This document shows positions 1-12,474 of a DNA stretch of 64,000 nt, one piece after another. The translations under genes were made by a program, and so were the position numbers. Source of the DNA: Nipponacmea schrenckii (lineage: Eukaryota > Mollusca > Gastropoda > Lottiidae). The notes under the pieces were generated by a model. The model was not told the DNA's origin and made no database searches. It was given only the letters and a program-made list of their open reading frames with translations. Every line of letters begins with the position of its first letter. Position 1 is the stretch's first letter. The DNA lies in the NCBI GenBank assembly GCA_030562195.1, contig JAUJPP010000005.1, positions 12,148,826-12,212,825 of the forward strand. The letters run 5' to 3'.

Positions 1-716
1 AGTGACTCGTTCAGAAGACAAAACAATAAAAACATTACGTAACGTTACAACAGAGTGACTCGTTCAGTAGACAAAACAATAAAAACATTACGTAACGTTA
101 CAACAGAGTGACTCGTTCAGTAGACAAAACAATAAAAACATTACGTAACGTTACAACAGAGTGACTCGTTCAGTAGACAAAACAATAAAAACATTACGTA
201 ACGTTACAACAGAGTGACTCGTTCAGTAAACAAAACAATAAAAACATTACGTAAAGTTACACCAGAGTGACTCGTTCAGTAGACAAAACGATAAAAAGAT
301 GACGTAACGTTACAACAGAGTGACTCGTTCAGTAGACAAAACAATAAAAGCATTAAGTAACGTTACAACAGAGTGACTCGTTCAGTAGAAAAACAATAAA
401 AACATTACGTAACGTTACAACAAAGTGACTCGTTCAGTAGACAAAACAATAAAACACTACGTAACGTTACAGCAGAGTGACTCGTTCAGTAGACAAAACA
501 AAAAAACACTACGTAACAGTACAACAGAGTGACTCGTTCAGTAGATAAAACAATAAAACACTATGTAACGTTAAAACGTCGTGACTCGTTCAGTAGACAA
601 AACAATAAAACATTACGTAACATTACAACATAGTGACTCGTTCAGTAGATAAAACAATAAAACACTAGGTAACGTTACAACAGAGTAACTCGCTTAGTAG
701 ACAAAACAATGAAAAC
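1..716 (+). repeat. 53-bp minisatellite, array 1 (about 13 copies)
   Basis: Tandem units of 53 bp run from the window edge, so the array may extend further left. Each unit holds AGTGACTCGTTCAG, an A-rich spacer with ACAAAACAATAAA, and the palindrome GTAACGTTAC. Early units are nearly identical, later ones diverge by substitutions and 1-base losses. The same family occurs at 8,258-8,790 (inverted), 12,612-13,235 and 54,069-54,240. I see no shared flanking sequence or terminal inverted repeats that would make it the core of one transposon. Confidence 0.95.
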
Positions 717-1290
717 ACAATGTTACGTTTTCCCGAATATAGACAGGGTTTGTTTATTAGCTATCTATTACCGAGTTGTGTCCCTTATTTCACGTTATGG
801 ATTCAACCTGCTATAACTTTTTCCAGAAATCTCGTTGAAAACATTCCAATATGTCACATGAAATCCTGGACAAAAAAATTCAATATTGAATGAAAATAAA
901 AATTTTGAAATAGTAAAAATGAAAGTAGAACACTACCGGATCTCAACATCCACATGACTGGCACTGCACACAAAACCACTATTTTTAGAAATAACCTACC
1001 GCCAATTAAATATCTGAAAGAAAATGCAATTAACTTTTAACTTTAAACATATTTTATTGAATAAACAAACAAAAAGTACATATTCAAATGGATACAGCAC
1101 AAGTTACGAAAACTTACAAACGCTCTCTCCCGTTACAGTGATAATATTTTGCTATAGGTATACAAGATGTGCAATATGTACAGAGCCATACAGAAACCTT
1201 TATAAGATAAAGAATATAAAATCTAATCATTTACTGCCTCAAAGCATCATTTTTGAAAATCTGTAGTATCCCTGATATACTTATGAACAC
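717..1290. other. AT-rich stretch without recognised gene
   Basis: No exon, RNA gene or tandem array is recognisable between the minisatellite and the LINE remnant. A short plus-strand ORF from 1,024 shows no family motif and has the composition of the surrounding AT-rich DNA. Confidence 0.5.
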
Positions 1291-3119
1291 ATTGAAATAG
1301 AAATTTTTTTATATGATAACTTAGTTCACCATCCCCATATAAAATAGTATTTGAATTGATTAGGGGATATTCTTTTACTTTTTCGTTAAATATATGTCTT
1401 GCTGATGAATATAGATTACATTAAAAAAGTAGTGATATTCATCTTCTAAAGCTGAGTCACAAGAACAGGTAGGATTATCAACAATCTTGTGCTTATACAA
1501 ATCATAATTTAATGAACTGCATCCATGCCGAATTCTAGTATGTATAATATTTTCAAACCTACTCCTGAGACCGAAATAAGATGGTGCAAACAACTGATTT
1601 AACTGTTTCTTGAGTTTATATTTGAATGAATTTTGAGTAGGAGATAACTTTATATCGTTACTAAGGTTGTTCCAGTCATGTAATATTGTTAGAAAAAAAG
1701 AATTTAGTCCGAGCTGAGTTCTATAAAAAGGTACTGAAATATTACAATTCCATACGAAGATTATATTGGTGATTTGATTTGTTAGTTATGTCATGAAAAA
1801 TATCAGTTAAGTACGACGGAGCATGTCCTGAATAAATTTTATGTTGACAATCCACGGTTTTTGCGTCTTAAACTTAATAAAGGCCAACCAGTTTCGAAAT
1901 ACAGAGATTCACTTCACTACTAGCATATTTTGGCAGACCAGTGACTATTCTTGCTGCTTCTAATTGGATTCTCTGTAATTTAAGGCATCACCCGCATTAC
2001 AACCATCCCACAATTCACAAGAATATTCAAGTATTGACCTTATGAAGACTTTATGAATATTACTAAGTGTGAATCGTGACAATTTAAATTTTACTTTACG
2101 CAACATATTTAACAATTTTGACTCATTTGTGCAAATAGTATTTATATGGGTTGACCATTTTGTATCCGACGACAAAGTAACTCCTAGATGCTTATGATTT
2201 TGTACTAAATCTAACCTAAGATTATTAAAATAGATAATAGGCTGTCCTTGATTGAGTTTGGTTGTAAATAATATAACTTTTGTTTTACTTGGATTAAATT
2301 TAATAAGCCATTTACCGGCCCATTCCTGGGGATGGGATAAATCGTTATTAAGAGAAGTTTCCAAATCGAGAATGGATGATTTATTGCAAGCTAGGGCCGT
2401 ATCATCTGCAAAGTGTCTGGCGACGTTTTCAAGAACGTCTTGTGTATCATTTATAACAACTAGAAAAAGGATTGGTCCAAGAACTGATCCCTGGGGAACA
2501 CTAGAGTTTAGCAAAATGTGTGAGGAAGTCTAATTCCCAACGAAAACACTCTGATTACGGCCATGGACGTAACTATCAAGCCATTCCAGTGATTTTCCAG
2601 AAATCCCGTATTTTCCAAGTTTTAAGATTAGACCATCGAATACTCTATCGAATGCCTTGGATATGTCAAAGAATGTATAACATGAATATAGTCTGCTTTC
2701 TAAAGAATTTACAACATCATGATAAAGTTCCAGTAACTGATAAACTGTATGGTCGGAAACCCGATTGAAGCTTTGATAATAAAGAATTCCTTTCGAAGTA
2801 GGCATACAATTGTTCAAAGACAAGTATTTCAAAAAGTTTACTAAGGGTGCTTAACAGCGAAATTGGGCGGCAATTGGAGACATCACTTCTATCCCCCTTT
2901 TTGAATAAAGGCATAACTCGAGCATGTTTCCAGACTGTGGGAAAGGATCCAGAGGTTAGGGATATATTGAACAATATACTTAATGGTACGGAAATGGTGT
3001 CCCGCAAAAATATTACTAATATTGTCGGAACCATTGGCTTTACAATCCCTCCCTTCCGAAATTCAAATAGAGGGAGAAAGAAAGGATTTCTAAAATTAAA
3101 CAAAACAAAACATTCGTAA
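1290..3119 (-). pseudogene. Decayed LINE (CR1/Jockey-like) reverse transcriptase
   Basis: On the minus strand three frames carry successive parts of a non-LTR reverse transcriptase. 3,103-2,717 has the fingers region (LFKKGD, NCRPISLL, KLFE). 2,832-2,530 has the catalytic A motif (FDISKAFD) and GISG. 2,514-1,960 has PQGSVLGP, the catalytic FADDTA box and HLGVTL. 1,593-1,375 has the C-terminal Cys-rich region (CSCDSALEDEYHYFF). Frame changes separate the parts and no endonuclease domain is seen upstream, so this is a 5'-truncated dead copy. Clade assignment to CR1/Jockey is inference from motif spacing; a nucleotide search against a mollusc repeat library would settle it. Confidence 0.85.
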
Positions 3120-4660
3120 CAATGATGAGCATAAATTTTTTTAAACGGACTGCGTCCTAAATGTGCTTCAGTTAACGACGGGACTTTTGAACAATAAGTG
3201 TATTCCGATAAACAATGAACACATTCTGCCCAATCTTTGCTGCATTCTAGTATAAGTTGATATTGCAGTGCATTTGAATACTGAATAAATTTTTTGCCAG
3301 CACAGGAGAGGGCAGAAAATTGGATTGGTGCAAACAGGTCATTTGGAATAGTTCATATAACGAACGACCCCTAATTGTAGTGGCTAAGTAAAAATAAAGA
3401 ATGTTCTTATTTCAATTAGACGTACACAGATTGTAATCAGAGATGTAAGCTGAATGTCATTGACCTTTGTTTTAAGATACGTTGAAGTTGATATACAGAT
3501 CTTGAAGGAGAACAATTTGAAATATAGACCACAGTAAACATGTCAATCGTGAGTATACATACATTAATTATTCATATATATGAATAAACAAATCATTTAT
3601 AGATATACACCTCTCTAAAATTCAAGTAATACTGGGTCAATTTGCCCTAAAATATGTTCCTTCCATTTCATGTTCGCCCTCAATTGAAATGCCCGTTTCG
3701 TGTTCGTCCCGAGGTCATACTCCCCATTCGTGTTCATGGATTAAGTTCTCCCGGATTCATGCCCCTAAGTTTTGAATATTTCATGTTCTTTCTGAACACC
3801 CCCCCCCCCATCAAAGCTTTGTTCGTCTTGTTCCATGTTCAGCTGAGTAATGTTCATTTGATTTCATGTTCGACCTGTTCACCTCGATCTGTGCCTGCGT
3901 TCTTTCCTTTTTCATGTTCGCCTTATAAAATGTCCCCCTGTTTCCTTGCCATAATGCTTACCTATTTAGATGGGAATATCCCTTTACTTTAGCTTCGCAG
4001 TGGTCATTGAGCTACCAGTGACCCTTCTTGATCAGTTAATGCAAAAGGAACGTGTTGTTTGCTCTCCCGATAGCTGACCTCAAAACGGGCGAATTGATAC
4101 TGCGCAAATATTACTCTTCAGATATGAATCTTTGGTTAGTTCGAAACTCGGTAGTCTCTGAAACTTACTGATAAGTAAGAATAAGATAGATATTAAGGTA
4201 TTAGGTAGACTTAAAAGAATACGGTCAATAAGAATGCGATACAGATTAAGGGGAGGTCTCAGGAAATACGATACAAGTAAAGGGAAGGCATAATGATATC
4301 ATTTTGAAGTTATAACTTTACACGTTATGTATATTGGAATGATATTCAACCTTTACACACACACTTACGTACTAACATTCACGTGGAACCAGCGGTATTT
4401 ATCTTTGGAGTACAATAGGCTTGTAAAGGTAAGTAAAGGAATATATTATACTTCCATGATTGCCAGTTTCAATCTGCTTTAATAAATTTTTTGTTTTGAA
4501 TTCATTTCTTAAGCCGCGAGTGAAATTAAACATCATAGACATTCGATTGTAAGTTATTATGGGTCCGAAGCCGACATCGGGTCAAATCATGTAAGCACTT
4601 GCACAGGCTACGCAATTGCGAAACTACGGCACCTAACAGGCTAGAATACGAAAATCTTAT
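3120..4660. other. Intergenic; irregular ATGTTC-rich low-complexity patch
   Basis: No gene recognised. Between about 3,655 and 3,930 the hexamer ATGTTC recurs in an irregular pattern (TTTCATGTTCG and variants), which keeps a 112-residue plus-strand frame open. The translation is rich in Pro, Phe and Leu with no domain, so I treat it as degenerate repeat. Confidence 0.45.
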
Positions 4661-4667
4661 TGTAATA

Positions 4668-5052
4668 CTAATTCAACTGTCCTAGCAAACGACAATCCCA
4701 CTCGCTTCAGACTGAGTTATGCCACTGTCCTAGCAGACGATAATCTAACTCTCTATAGAAAGAGGTATTCCACTGTCCTAGCAATAGCAGACTACAATCC
4801 AGCTCGCTACAGACTCAGTTATTCAATTGTCCTAGCAGACGACAATCCAACTCGCAAAAGACTGAGTTATTCCAATATCTTAACAGACGACAATCCACCT
4901 CGGTACAGACTGAGATTTTCCATCGTCCTAGCAAGTAACAACCTCACTCGCTATATAATGAGTTATTCCATTGTCCTATCGAACAACAATCTAGCTCGCT
5001 ACAGACCTAGTTAGCCACTGTCCTTGCAGACAACAATCCAACTCTCTACAGA
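4668..5052 (-). repeat. 48-bp tandem array resembling a tRNA-SINE head (about 8 copies)
   Basis: Eight diverged units of about 48 bp contain CTAGCAGACGACAATCCAAC followed by TCGCTACAGACTGAGTTAT. Read on the minus strand each good unit contains TAGCGAGTTGG, which fits a Pol III A-box, followed by the tRNA-like stretch GTCGTCTGCTAGG. The same stretch occurs in the SINE-like element at 59,900-60,035, here without its B-box. I infer a partial SINE amplified in tandem. Confidence 0.7.
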
Positions 5053-6300
5053 TTTATGACTCTGCTACTGCATTGTTAGGGTGTATTGAGACGAGTCTCA
5101 ATGAAAGCACTGGCCAGGGTCACAATACAATAGATAAGCTTATATGATTGTGTGAGAATTAATTATTAGTATGATTTCATTTAAAAAAGGCACACACAAG
5201 CACACACCCTCACACATAAACGATATAAAGTATTTAGTATGAATGGCACCAGTCCGAAATAAGAATTTCCTGAAATCTAACTTAGAAATTGATTAATATA
5301 TTGATATCGCCAATCAAAAAGTTTCTACTTTACTGTTAGTCTCAATTCTAAATGCCTTTTCCCGATGGTCACTGATGGATATTTTATTGTTTTACAACCT
5401 CCTCTTAACCTAATTTTGGTGTCATTAAGACCAATATATTACATATTTGACGCTCCTCTTCGGCCGTCTATCATAAATCACAGAATTTTTAAGTATTTTA
5501 ACAGAAGACAGAACGTAATTAACATTCTAAACCTTCAATAACCTTGTATCTTTAATACATTTCGAGTGGATCTTGGAAATAATAGGTTTTTGTCTAGTAA
5601 ATGAGAGTATGCAACTCTCTAGGTTTTGCATTACCATTGTATATGACTCTTAGTGACTTGCTAGGTTTTGGTACGTCACTGAAAATACTATACCATTAAT
5701 GCTACTAACCATGTCTAGGTTTTACTAAACGCCGGTAACCGACTTGCTAGGTTTTGTCATTATAAATGCAAATAATCAGTTGTTTCATATTCCAGATGTT
5801 GAGCATATTCAACTTTTTAAAACTGGAATTTCCTGACGGCAACTAGTTCTACGCAGTCGTAAGAGCGCTTATCTCGACCTTAAAGTTGCGACTAATCGCC
5901 GGCAGTCACCGATTTTTGAGCTACAACTAGTTCTGTCTAGTAGTAGGGGCGATCTAAGCTTGGCTTTAGATGTCGGAAAACTGTACCAGTTACAAGGAAA
6001 AGATAACTCACAATTCTGTTAATTTCATCAAATGATATTGAGCTATTATAAATCAAATTAATAAAACTGGATTTAACTGCGTAATTACCAAACAGTGCGT
6101 TTTATTTGAAGGAACCCTTTTAAAACGTATTCATTTCATCAAAGAAGTGGATTGCATAATTACGAAATATTTTAAGGTATAATCTTACGATGGTTGTGAT
6201 AATGAACAATCTGCTTATTACCCGTTTAATATACAAGGGAACAAGGAATACGGAATGAGGTCTCAATTTCAAACAGGAAAACCATTAAAAAAACGTCCTG
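5053..6300. other. Intergenic; scattered degenerate repeats
   Basis: No gene seen. Between 5,600 and 5,760 the phrase CTTGCTAGGTTTTG or a close variant recurs about four times at irregular spacing. The rest is AT-rich unique-looking sequence. Confidence 0.4.
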
Positions 6301-6309
6301 GTTTTTATT

Positions 6310-6725
6310 TTATTTTCCTGCGACTGACATTGTAAGCTGCATGGCGTTGCCCACAGCACTAAATAGTTTTAACTTATACCAACCAATAAGCAGATGGTTC
6401 CAAACACCTGATGGTACGTCTCGGAGTCCACTAACATAATAATTTTCTTACTTTGGACGAGGTTGAGGGAATTGTTTTTCTTGATTTGTATTACAATCCG
6501 TTTAAGTTATCCATTTTGCAGAGCTTTGACAAAAACTACAGAAAATCGGACCGGTTGACTATGGACTAAGTACATGCAAAATGAAATGAATGAAGTTTTA
6601 CTTCCTAATTTTCTGCATTCTTCTGGGGTAACGAAGATGGACAACGCCATGACAGAAAGAATAAGGACAATGCGACTATTTCTCTCATTACACACTGCAT
6701 GGCGTTGTCCATCTCAATTAGCCAG
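6310..6725. repeat. SINE-like dispersed repeat pieces (GCATGGCGTTG family)
   Basis: Contains GCATGGCGTTGCCCACAGCAC near 6,340 and CACACTGCATGGCGTTGTCC near 6,690, with the associated tail AATGAAGTTTTACTTCC near 6,590. The same modules recur at 9,490-9,712, 30,930-31,090 and 42,296-42,585, and tail pieces at 35,700-35,765 and 36,405-36,475. I see no clear A- and B-box in this copy, so SINE is inference. Confidence 0.5.
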
Positions 6726-7094
6726 ATAAGTGCAAAAGAGTTTACATTAAGACTCGGGAAAAGTATACAATATAATCTAGTAATGATAATGTAAAAATTT
6801 TCCCATTGTGCACTTTGTGTCCATCTGTAATATTTAAGCAAATATCCATATGAGTATGATACTTCATTTACATATACTTTAATATTTATGTATAATACTT
6901 CATTTACCACGCTTTACTTAACTATGTATGAACATTTGTTGATAATACCTCAAACTTATATTTCATTAAACATTAAAATTCAGTTCCGTTATCAAATGTT
7001 GATATAACTGTGTTATTCTTTCTTATCGTATTACACTTACGTTTATATACATACTCTCATTTATAGAAAACAAGTTTTATTCATTTGTGTGCAG

Positions 7095-7745
7095 CTTGAC
7101 TGCTCAATATATCAATTAAAATGCGATACAAAAATACTACTGATAAAATAGAGCTCAATATATTAATTCTAAAGCTATATTGAAATACCACAGTTAAAAT
7201 GGAGCTCTTTACATCGATCCTAGAGCATTATAGAATAGAAAGACGTGTATATGCATTAATGTTCAATACATCAATTCTAGAGCATACAGATATACCACTG
7301 ATAAAATAGAGCTCAATACATCAATTCTACAGCAATACAGATATACCAAAGTTATAATACATTAATTCTAGAGCGATACAGATATACCACTGATATAATA
7401 GAGCTCAATATATCAATTGTAAAGCTATATTAAAATACCACAGTTAATATAGTGTTAAAGAAATACTACAGTTAAAATAGAGCTCTTTACATCGATCCTA
7501 GAGCAACATAGAATAGAAATACGTGTATATGCATTAATGTTTAATACATCAATTTTAGAGCGATATAGAAATGGTACAGTTATAATAGAGCTCTTTACAT
7601 CGATCCTAGAGCAATATAGAATAGAAATACGTGTATATGCATTAATGTTCAATACATCAATTTTAGAGTGATATAGAAATGGCACAGTTATAATAGAGCT
7701 CTTTACATCGATCTTAGAGCAATATAGAATAGAAATACGTGTATA
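7095..7745. repeat. Composite tandem repeat with 108-bp periodic end
   Basis: Units built on GAGCTC, ATCAATTCTAGAGC and ACAGATATACCA repeat irregularly from about 7,095. From about 7,470 a regular 108-bp unit appears (GAGCTCTTTACATCGATCC ... CAGTTATAATA). Because 108 is divisible by three the minus-strand frame stays open from 7,853 to 7,455 with a 36-residue period; I do not regard it as a gene. Confidence 0.85.
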
Positions 7746-7827
7746 TGCAATGCAATATGGTATTAAGTAACAATTTGAATAACTTAAACAAAAAAATGCA
7801 ATGGGCTGAAGAATAGTGATTCTAATT

Positions 7828-8091
7828 GTGTTTGTAAGTATAGAAACAGACAATGATACGTATAACAGCGGTCACTTCAGCTACAATGTTTAATTTCGTG
7901 AAGTTAAACAGAAAAGAGAAGGAGGATGGCGATGAAAATATTTAAATCTATATACCTTCATGCATCAATGAGTTATTATCATTGTGATTGTAAGTAAAGA
8001 AACAGACAATGATACGTATAACAGCGGCCTCTTCAACTAGAATGTTGTATTTCGTGAAGTTAAATGGAAAAGAGAACAAGGATGTCGATGT
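7828..8091. repeat. Direct duplication of about 108 bp, 156 bp apart
   Basis: The segment at 7,828-7,935 (TTGTAAGTATAGAAACAGAC ... GGATGGCGATG) is repeated with substitutions at 7,984-8,091 (TTGTAAGTAAAGAAACAGAC ... GGATGTCGATG). No coding potential is visible. Confidence 0.8.
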
Positions 8092-8257
8092 ATTGAGTTT
8101 TTTCCATTCCCTAATCATGATTTTGATCTAAAATAAATTTTCTGTTTGTTAAAAAAGAAGTTAAGTGAAAAACTATTGGTAGAAAAGATCATCATGCCCT
8201 GAAAAAGAATACATGTATTTAAATTCAGAGTTTGTTATAATTATTTACACTTTACAC

Positions 8258-8790
8258 AGCTGAACGAGTCGCTCTGGTGTAACGTTACGTAGTATTTTTA
8301 TAGTTTAGTCTACTGAACGCTGAACGAGTCGCTCTGGTGTAACGTTAAGTAGTGTTTGCATTGTTTTATCTACCGAACGAGTCGCTCTATTGTAACGTTA
8401 CGCAGTGATTTTATTTGTTTTGTCTACTGAACGAGTCGCTATGTTGTAACGTTACGCAGTGATTTTATTTGTTTTGTCTACTGAACGAGTCGCTATGTTG
8501 TAACGTTACGCAGTGTTTTTATTTGTTTTGTCTACTGAACGAGTCACTCTGTTGTAACGTTACGTAGTGTTTTTATTGTTTTGTCTACTGAACGAGTCAC
8601 TCTGTTGTAACGTTACGTAGTGTTTTTATAGTTTTGTCTGCTAAACGAGCATTCTGTTGTAACGTTGTGCTCTATTATTGTTTTCTCTACTGAACGAGTC
8701 GCTCTGTTGTAACGTTATGCAGTGTTTGTATTGTTTTGTCTATTGAACGTGATGCTTTGTTGTAACTTTACGTAGTGCTTCATTATCAAT
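8258..8790 (-). repeat. 53-bp minisatellite, array 2 (inverted, about 10 copies)
   Basis: Reverse complement of the family at the start of the window: units contain GAACGAGTCGCTCTG, the palindrome GTAACGTTAC and TTTGTCTACT. Several units carry CGCTCTG or CGCTATG where array 1 has CACTCTG on the same strand. Confidence 0.95.
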
Positions 8791-9489
8791 TCAGTCAGCA
8801 GCAAAGAATACTACGTCGTGTACAATTCCCAATTGTCAAGGTTGTAAAAGAAAGCCTTGTCTCTTTAATTTGTTTATTTCTATTCAGTTTATTTACAATG
8901 TGTTATTCTAATGTCAGTCAGTGTCTAGATGATAACCCGGAGGCATAATGAGTATTTCTTCCGGATTCTTACCTTTGACTTTCAAGCTATTTATTCATTA
9001 TTTGATATTAGGTTGTTGTTACTATTTATAATATACATGCATATTCTTGTATAATACATATACGGAAATTAATACATGTTTATAACAATTGTTTTTGTGG
9101 TCATTATAAACGTACAATGTATTGCACTTTGATAATAAGCTTGTCACGGTGGCACAGAGGAAATATGACGGATTTAAATCAGTTTTCCTTAAATAGAGTT
9201 TTACGTCTTGGGAGTCCATGTATTATCAAGTCACAAAAGCTTGGTACTTGCATACTGTTAAATAATTCGGCGTAACTTTTAGGGAGTTAAAATGATTATT
9301 ATAAATGTTCATTTGATATTTCGGTTCTCCGAATCGTCGATCTTCGTAGAATGGTAATTTAGTACCTACGTTTGTCAAGTACTTGTATAGAGTCCACATA
9401 GCTTATAATATTAGTTAATTGTTTAGGTTTGTCAACTCTACTCGAAAAAAATAGCCATAAAATCGACATTCCTTTCAGAGAGTTTGCTA
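8791..9489. other. Intergenic, nothing recognised
   Basis: AT-rich sequence with no exon-like frame, RNA gene or array that I can support. Confidence 0.4.
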
Positions 9490-9712
9490 ACGTGAAGGTC
9501 CAGAGTTTAATCCCCATGATAGTCGAGATGAACTTTCGGATTTTTCAGGCTGTGCACGTTAAAGACCCATAGACAGTTTGAAATCGAAAAAAGAGTAGGT
9601 CGTTGTCCTGGCAAAATTTCCCTCAGTGCACACTGCACGGCGTTGTCGTCTTCATTGGCCCATATGGTAAAGAAGAGTAGAACGTAAAACTGCATTCATT
9701 TCAGAGAGTCCA
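9490..9712. repeat. SINE-like dispersed repeat copy
   Basis: Holds GGCTGTGCACGTTAAAGACC near 9,548, then GTGCACACTGCACGGCGTTG near 9,627 and a tail AAGAGTAGAACGTAAAACTG. This is the fullest match to the family seen at 30,930-31,090. The tail corresponds to the unit of the 51-bp minisatellite family. Confidence 0.6.
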
Positions 9713-9959
9713 TATAGCTAATAATATTTGTTTGTCAATTAAAGGTGTTTTTTAGCTCATATTTTTATATTGGTGATCAAAACTGAATCTAATTGTAAAT
9801 CTAGCTGAGCCACTTTAACTAGATCTGAAGATGACATTTCTTGTGTCATGTCGTGTAATTTATTGTACCGTTAGACACATGATTTAATTTTACTCTATAA
9901 CTCTATAACCATAAATTGCCAGGCCTATTTCTCGTGACAAGGATACTCTCATTTTACAG

Positions 9960-10475
9960 GTATGTTGTTTTATAATATTTCATTTCCTCATCTAGAAATG
10001 AAGCTTCACTTCCAGCTATGCTTTACTTGATTGTACTCGGGAAATGAAATATCACTCTCCTTCTTTGGTACTATTATACTGTATCTTATTTGGTTAATGA
10101 AATGTTAAGTTTTTATTCTGCTGTACTCGATCTTGTTGGGGTAATGAAATGGAATAATGTGTTATACTTTTCTAGCCTGTATCATATTGGACCAATGAAA
10201 TAAAATGTAGTTCTATATCCTACTGTTCTGTATCTTATTTGGGCTAATGAAATGAAATGGAGTTTTATATCCCTACTGTTCTGTACCTTATTGGGCTAAT
10301 GAAATGAAATTAAGTTTTATAACCTACTGTTCTGTACCTCATTGGGATAATGAAATGAAATGAAGTTTTATATCCTACTGTTCTGTACCTCATTGGGCTA
10401 ATGCAATGAAATTAAGTTTTATTCCCTACTGTTCTGTCTATTTTAATGAAATGCAGTTTTATATCCTAGTGTTAT
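9960..10475 (+). repeat. 51-bp minisatellite family, array 1
   Basis: Diverged tandem units of about 51 bp with TAATGAAATGAAAT, GTTTTATATCCTACTGTTC and TGTACCTTATTGG. The same family recurs at 24,555-24,915, 28,300-29,075 (inverted), 33,105-33,895 and 39,775-39,935. Confidence 0.9.
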
Positions 10476-10539
10476 TCAACTAATAATGCGCAGTGAGGGG
10501 AATTTGACAGAGTAGCGACATTACTGTACTCTAATCCGA

Positions 10540-10745
10540 TAACCAACTGTCCAGGGATATTTAACTGGGTCAGAAAGAAAAAGTCCGCTGTGACAAGGAT
10601 TCTTTCCACCAGCTGGTCCTTGGCCAAACCTATTGGCATTGATCTTTCCCAGGATTTTCAGTACCCATTTACAGCTGGGTGGACTGGAATTGTGAGTAAA
10701 GATGACTTATTCAAGGTCATCGGTCTTTCACACACCGATCGCGAT
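10540..10745. repeat. Dispersed repeat with CCCATTTACAGCTGGGT core
   Basis: The core CCCATTTACAGCTGGGTGG at about 10,662, followed by ACTGGAATTGTGAGTAAAG, is shared with 53,150-53,195 and, shorter, 61,465-61,495. This resembles a widespread mollusc short interspersed element, as far as I recall; identity not checked. Confidence 0.5.
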
Positions 10746-11118
10746 TAATAGAATAATAATATCATCATCATTATATCTTACAGATGTATTTGCTTCGATT
10801 TCATATCTCACTTGAGCTTTCACTATGATACCATTTATATATTTATTCATATTCTAAACACTACCGTATAACCAAATTTAATATTCACTGAAGACCCAAA
10901 TTAAACAGGATCTATATCTTAAAGGAACTCAAGCAAGTTTTCAATCCCAACTTCTATGTGCATCAGGTATCTGTTTCAACGTCTATGGTTTCTCTTATTC
11001 GAGAGACACTGTAACTGATATTGACGTGAACATCGCTAACACCATTTTAAATCTATGTGCGTTGGACCTCAGGCCAGTGTGACTAAAAAGCTAGAAATGA
11101 AAGGTTGTTTCTAACTCC

Positions 11119-11515
11119 GAATGGTGTAGATTGAAGCTATAAGTTTCCCTAATAAACATACAAAGATACAAATGTCAGAATGGTGTAAATAGAAGATCTA
11201 AGTGTCTCTGAAACACATATAAAGATTAGAAAATCAGAATGGTGTAAATAGAAGCTATAAGTGTCCCTGATACACATACAAAGACTAGACAATCAGAATG
11301 GTGTAAATAGAAGCTATAAGTGTCCCTGATAAACATATAAAGACTAGAAAATCAGAATGGTGTAAATAGAAGCTATAAGTGTCTCTGATACACATATAAA
11401 GACTAGACAATCAGAATGGTGTAAATAGAAGCTATAAGTGTCTCTGATAAACTTATAAAGACCAGAAAATCAGAATGGTGTTAATAGAAGCTATAAGTGT
11501 TCCTAATACACAAAT
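11119..11515. repeat. 59-bp tandem repeat (about 6.5 copies)
   Basis: Units of about 59 bp read AGAATGGTGTAAATAGAAGC then TATAAGTGTCCCTGATACAC and ATATAAAGACTAGA. Copies differ by a few substitutions. No frame or known element is recognised. Confidence 0.9.
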
Positions 11516-12440
11516 TCTCTTTAATCTCTTTAGTCATTTAATACGTTCAAATATTCAAATTCTGAATTAAAATCTGATCCGAATACACAGAAAAACGTGC
11601 ACCACTGGTTGATATCTATCAATTCACTTGTGGTATATAAATTACGAAATCCTTTTGTTAATCGCCTCAGTACATAATGTAGTGCATTTCAAATTGTAAA
11701 CACTTTAGTTTAAGACATTAAAAGAGAACAGGATCTTAATTGCAAGATACAGTACATTTTGGGATATAAATTGTTTTAAAGGTACAGTACATTTTGATAT
11801 GTATATTGTTTTAACTTGTTACAACTTTGTATTCAATATTGACAATAGTAATATACTATATAAACTGATGAAAATATAAATTCTTGAATTGTTGTACTCA
11901 GAAAAAGTATAAATCATTAACTGGTTATGTCAATGTAAATTGTTGAAACATTGTGTGCAATAAAACACAGGGACAGTAGACCATATAAATGATGATGATG
12001 ATAATGTAGATTGTTGAACGTTGTTTTCAATAATGGCAATATTAATATACAATATAAACTGATATTGACGATGTAAATTGTTGTGTATACAATATCATCT
12101 CGGATGAGTATACAATATTGACAGTGTAAATTGTCGAAACAATGCATACAATAAAACCCCGGAATAGTTTTTTATAGTCCTTCTTGCAGTTTTCATTTGA
12201 TAATCAGTGCCATGTCCTCAGCGTATTGCGAAATGACGATTAAAATTCATACAAGTAGACACCAAAGTTACTGTTTTGTATTAGGACACGAAATCTTTGA
12301 TATTGTACACACGGTGAGTGATATCCAACACTCCTCCCTTGCACCCGGATAAGTCGTGAATCAATCACATGAATATTAATTCAAACTGCACGTTTTGTGT
12401 TATACTGTTAATCGTGAAATACGCATTATTTGAAAATTAA
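11516..12440. other. Upstream region of the alkaline phosphatase gene
   Basis: Between about 11,810 and 12,150 phrases such as GTAAATTGTTG and ACAATATAAACTGATA recur as a degenerate repeat. No promoter element is convincing. A pyrimidine-rich tract followed by AG at 12,460-12,461 could be a 3' splice site for a 5' UTR exon located further upstream. Confidence 0.35.
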
Positions 12441-12474
12441 TTCATTCATTTGTTGTTACAGCACCAGTAAGGAT

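Noticed and set aside
1..716. Telomeric or centromeric satellite
   Set aside because: The same unit is scattered in introns and intergenic DNA in short arrays, and no telomeric hexamer is present.
3654..3992. 112-codon plus frame
   Set aside because: Overlaps an irregular ATGTTC-rich repeat and shows no domain.
7455..7853. 132-codon minus-strand frame with 36-residue repeats
   Set aside because: The DNA repeats every 108 bp, a multiple of three, so the frame stays open by chance; no ATG context, domain or splice signals.
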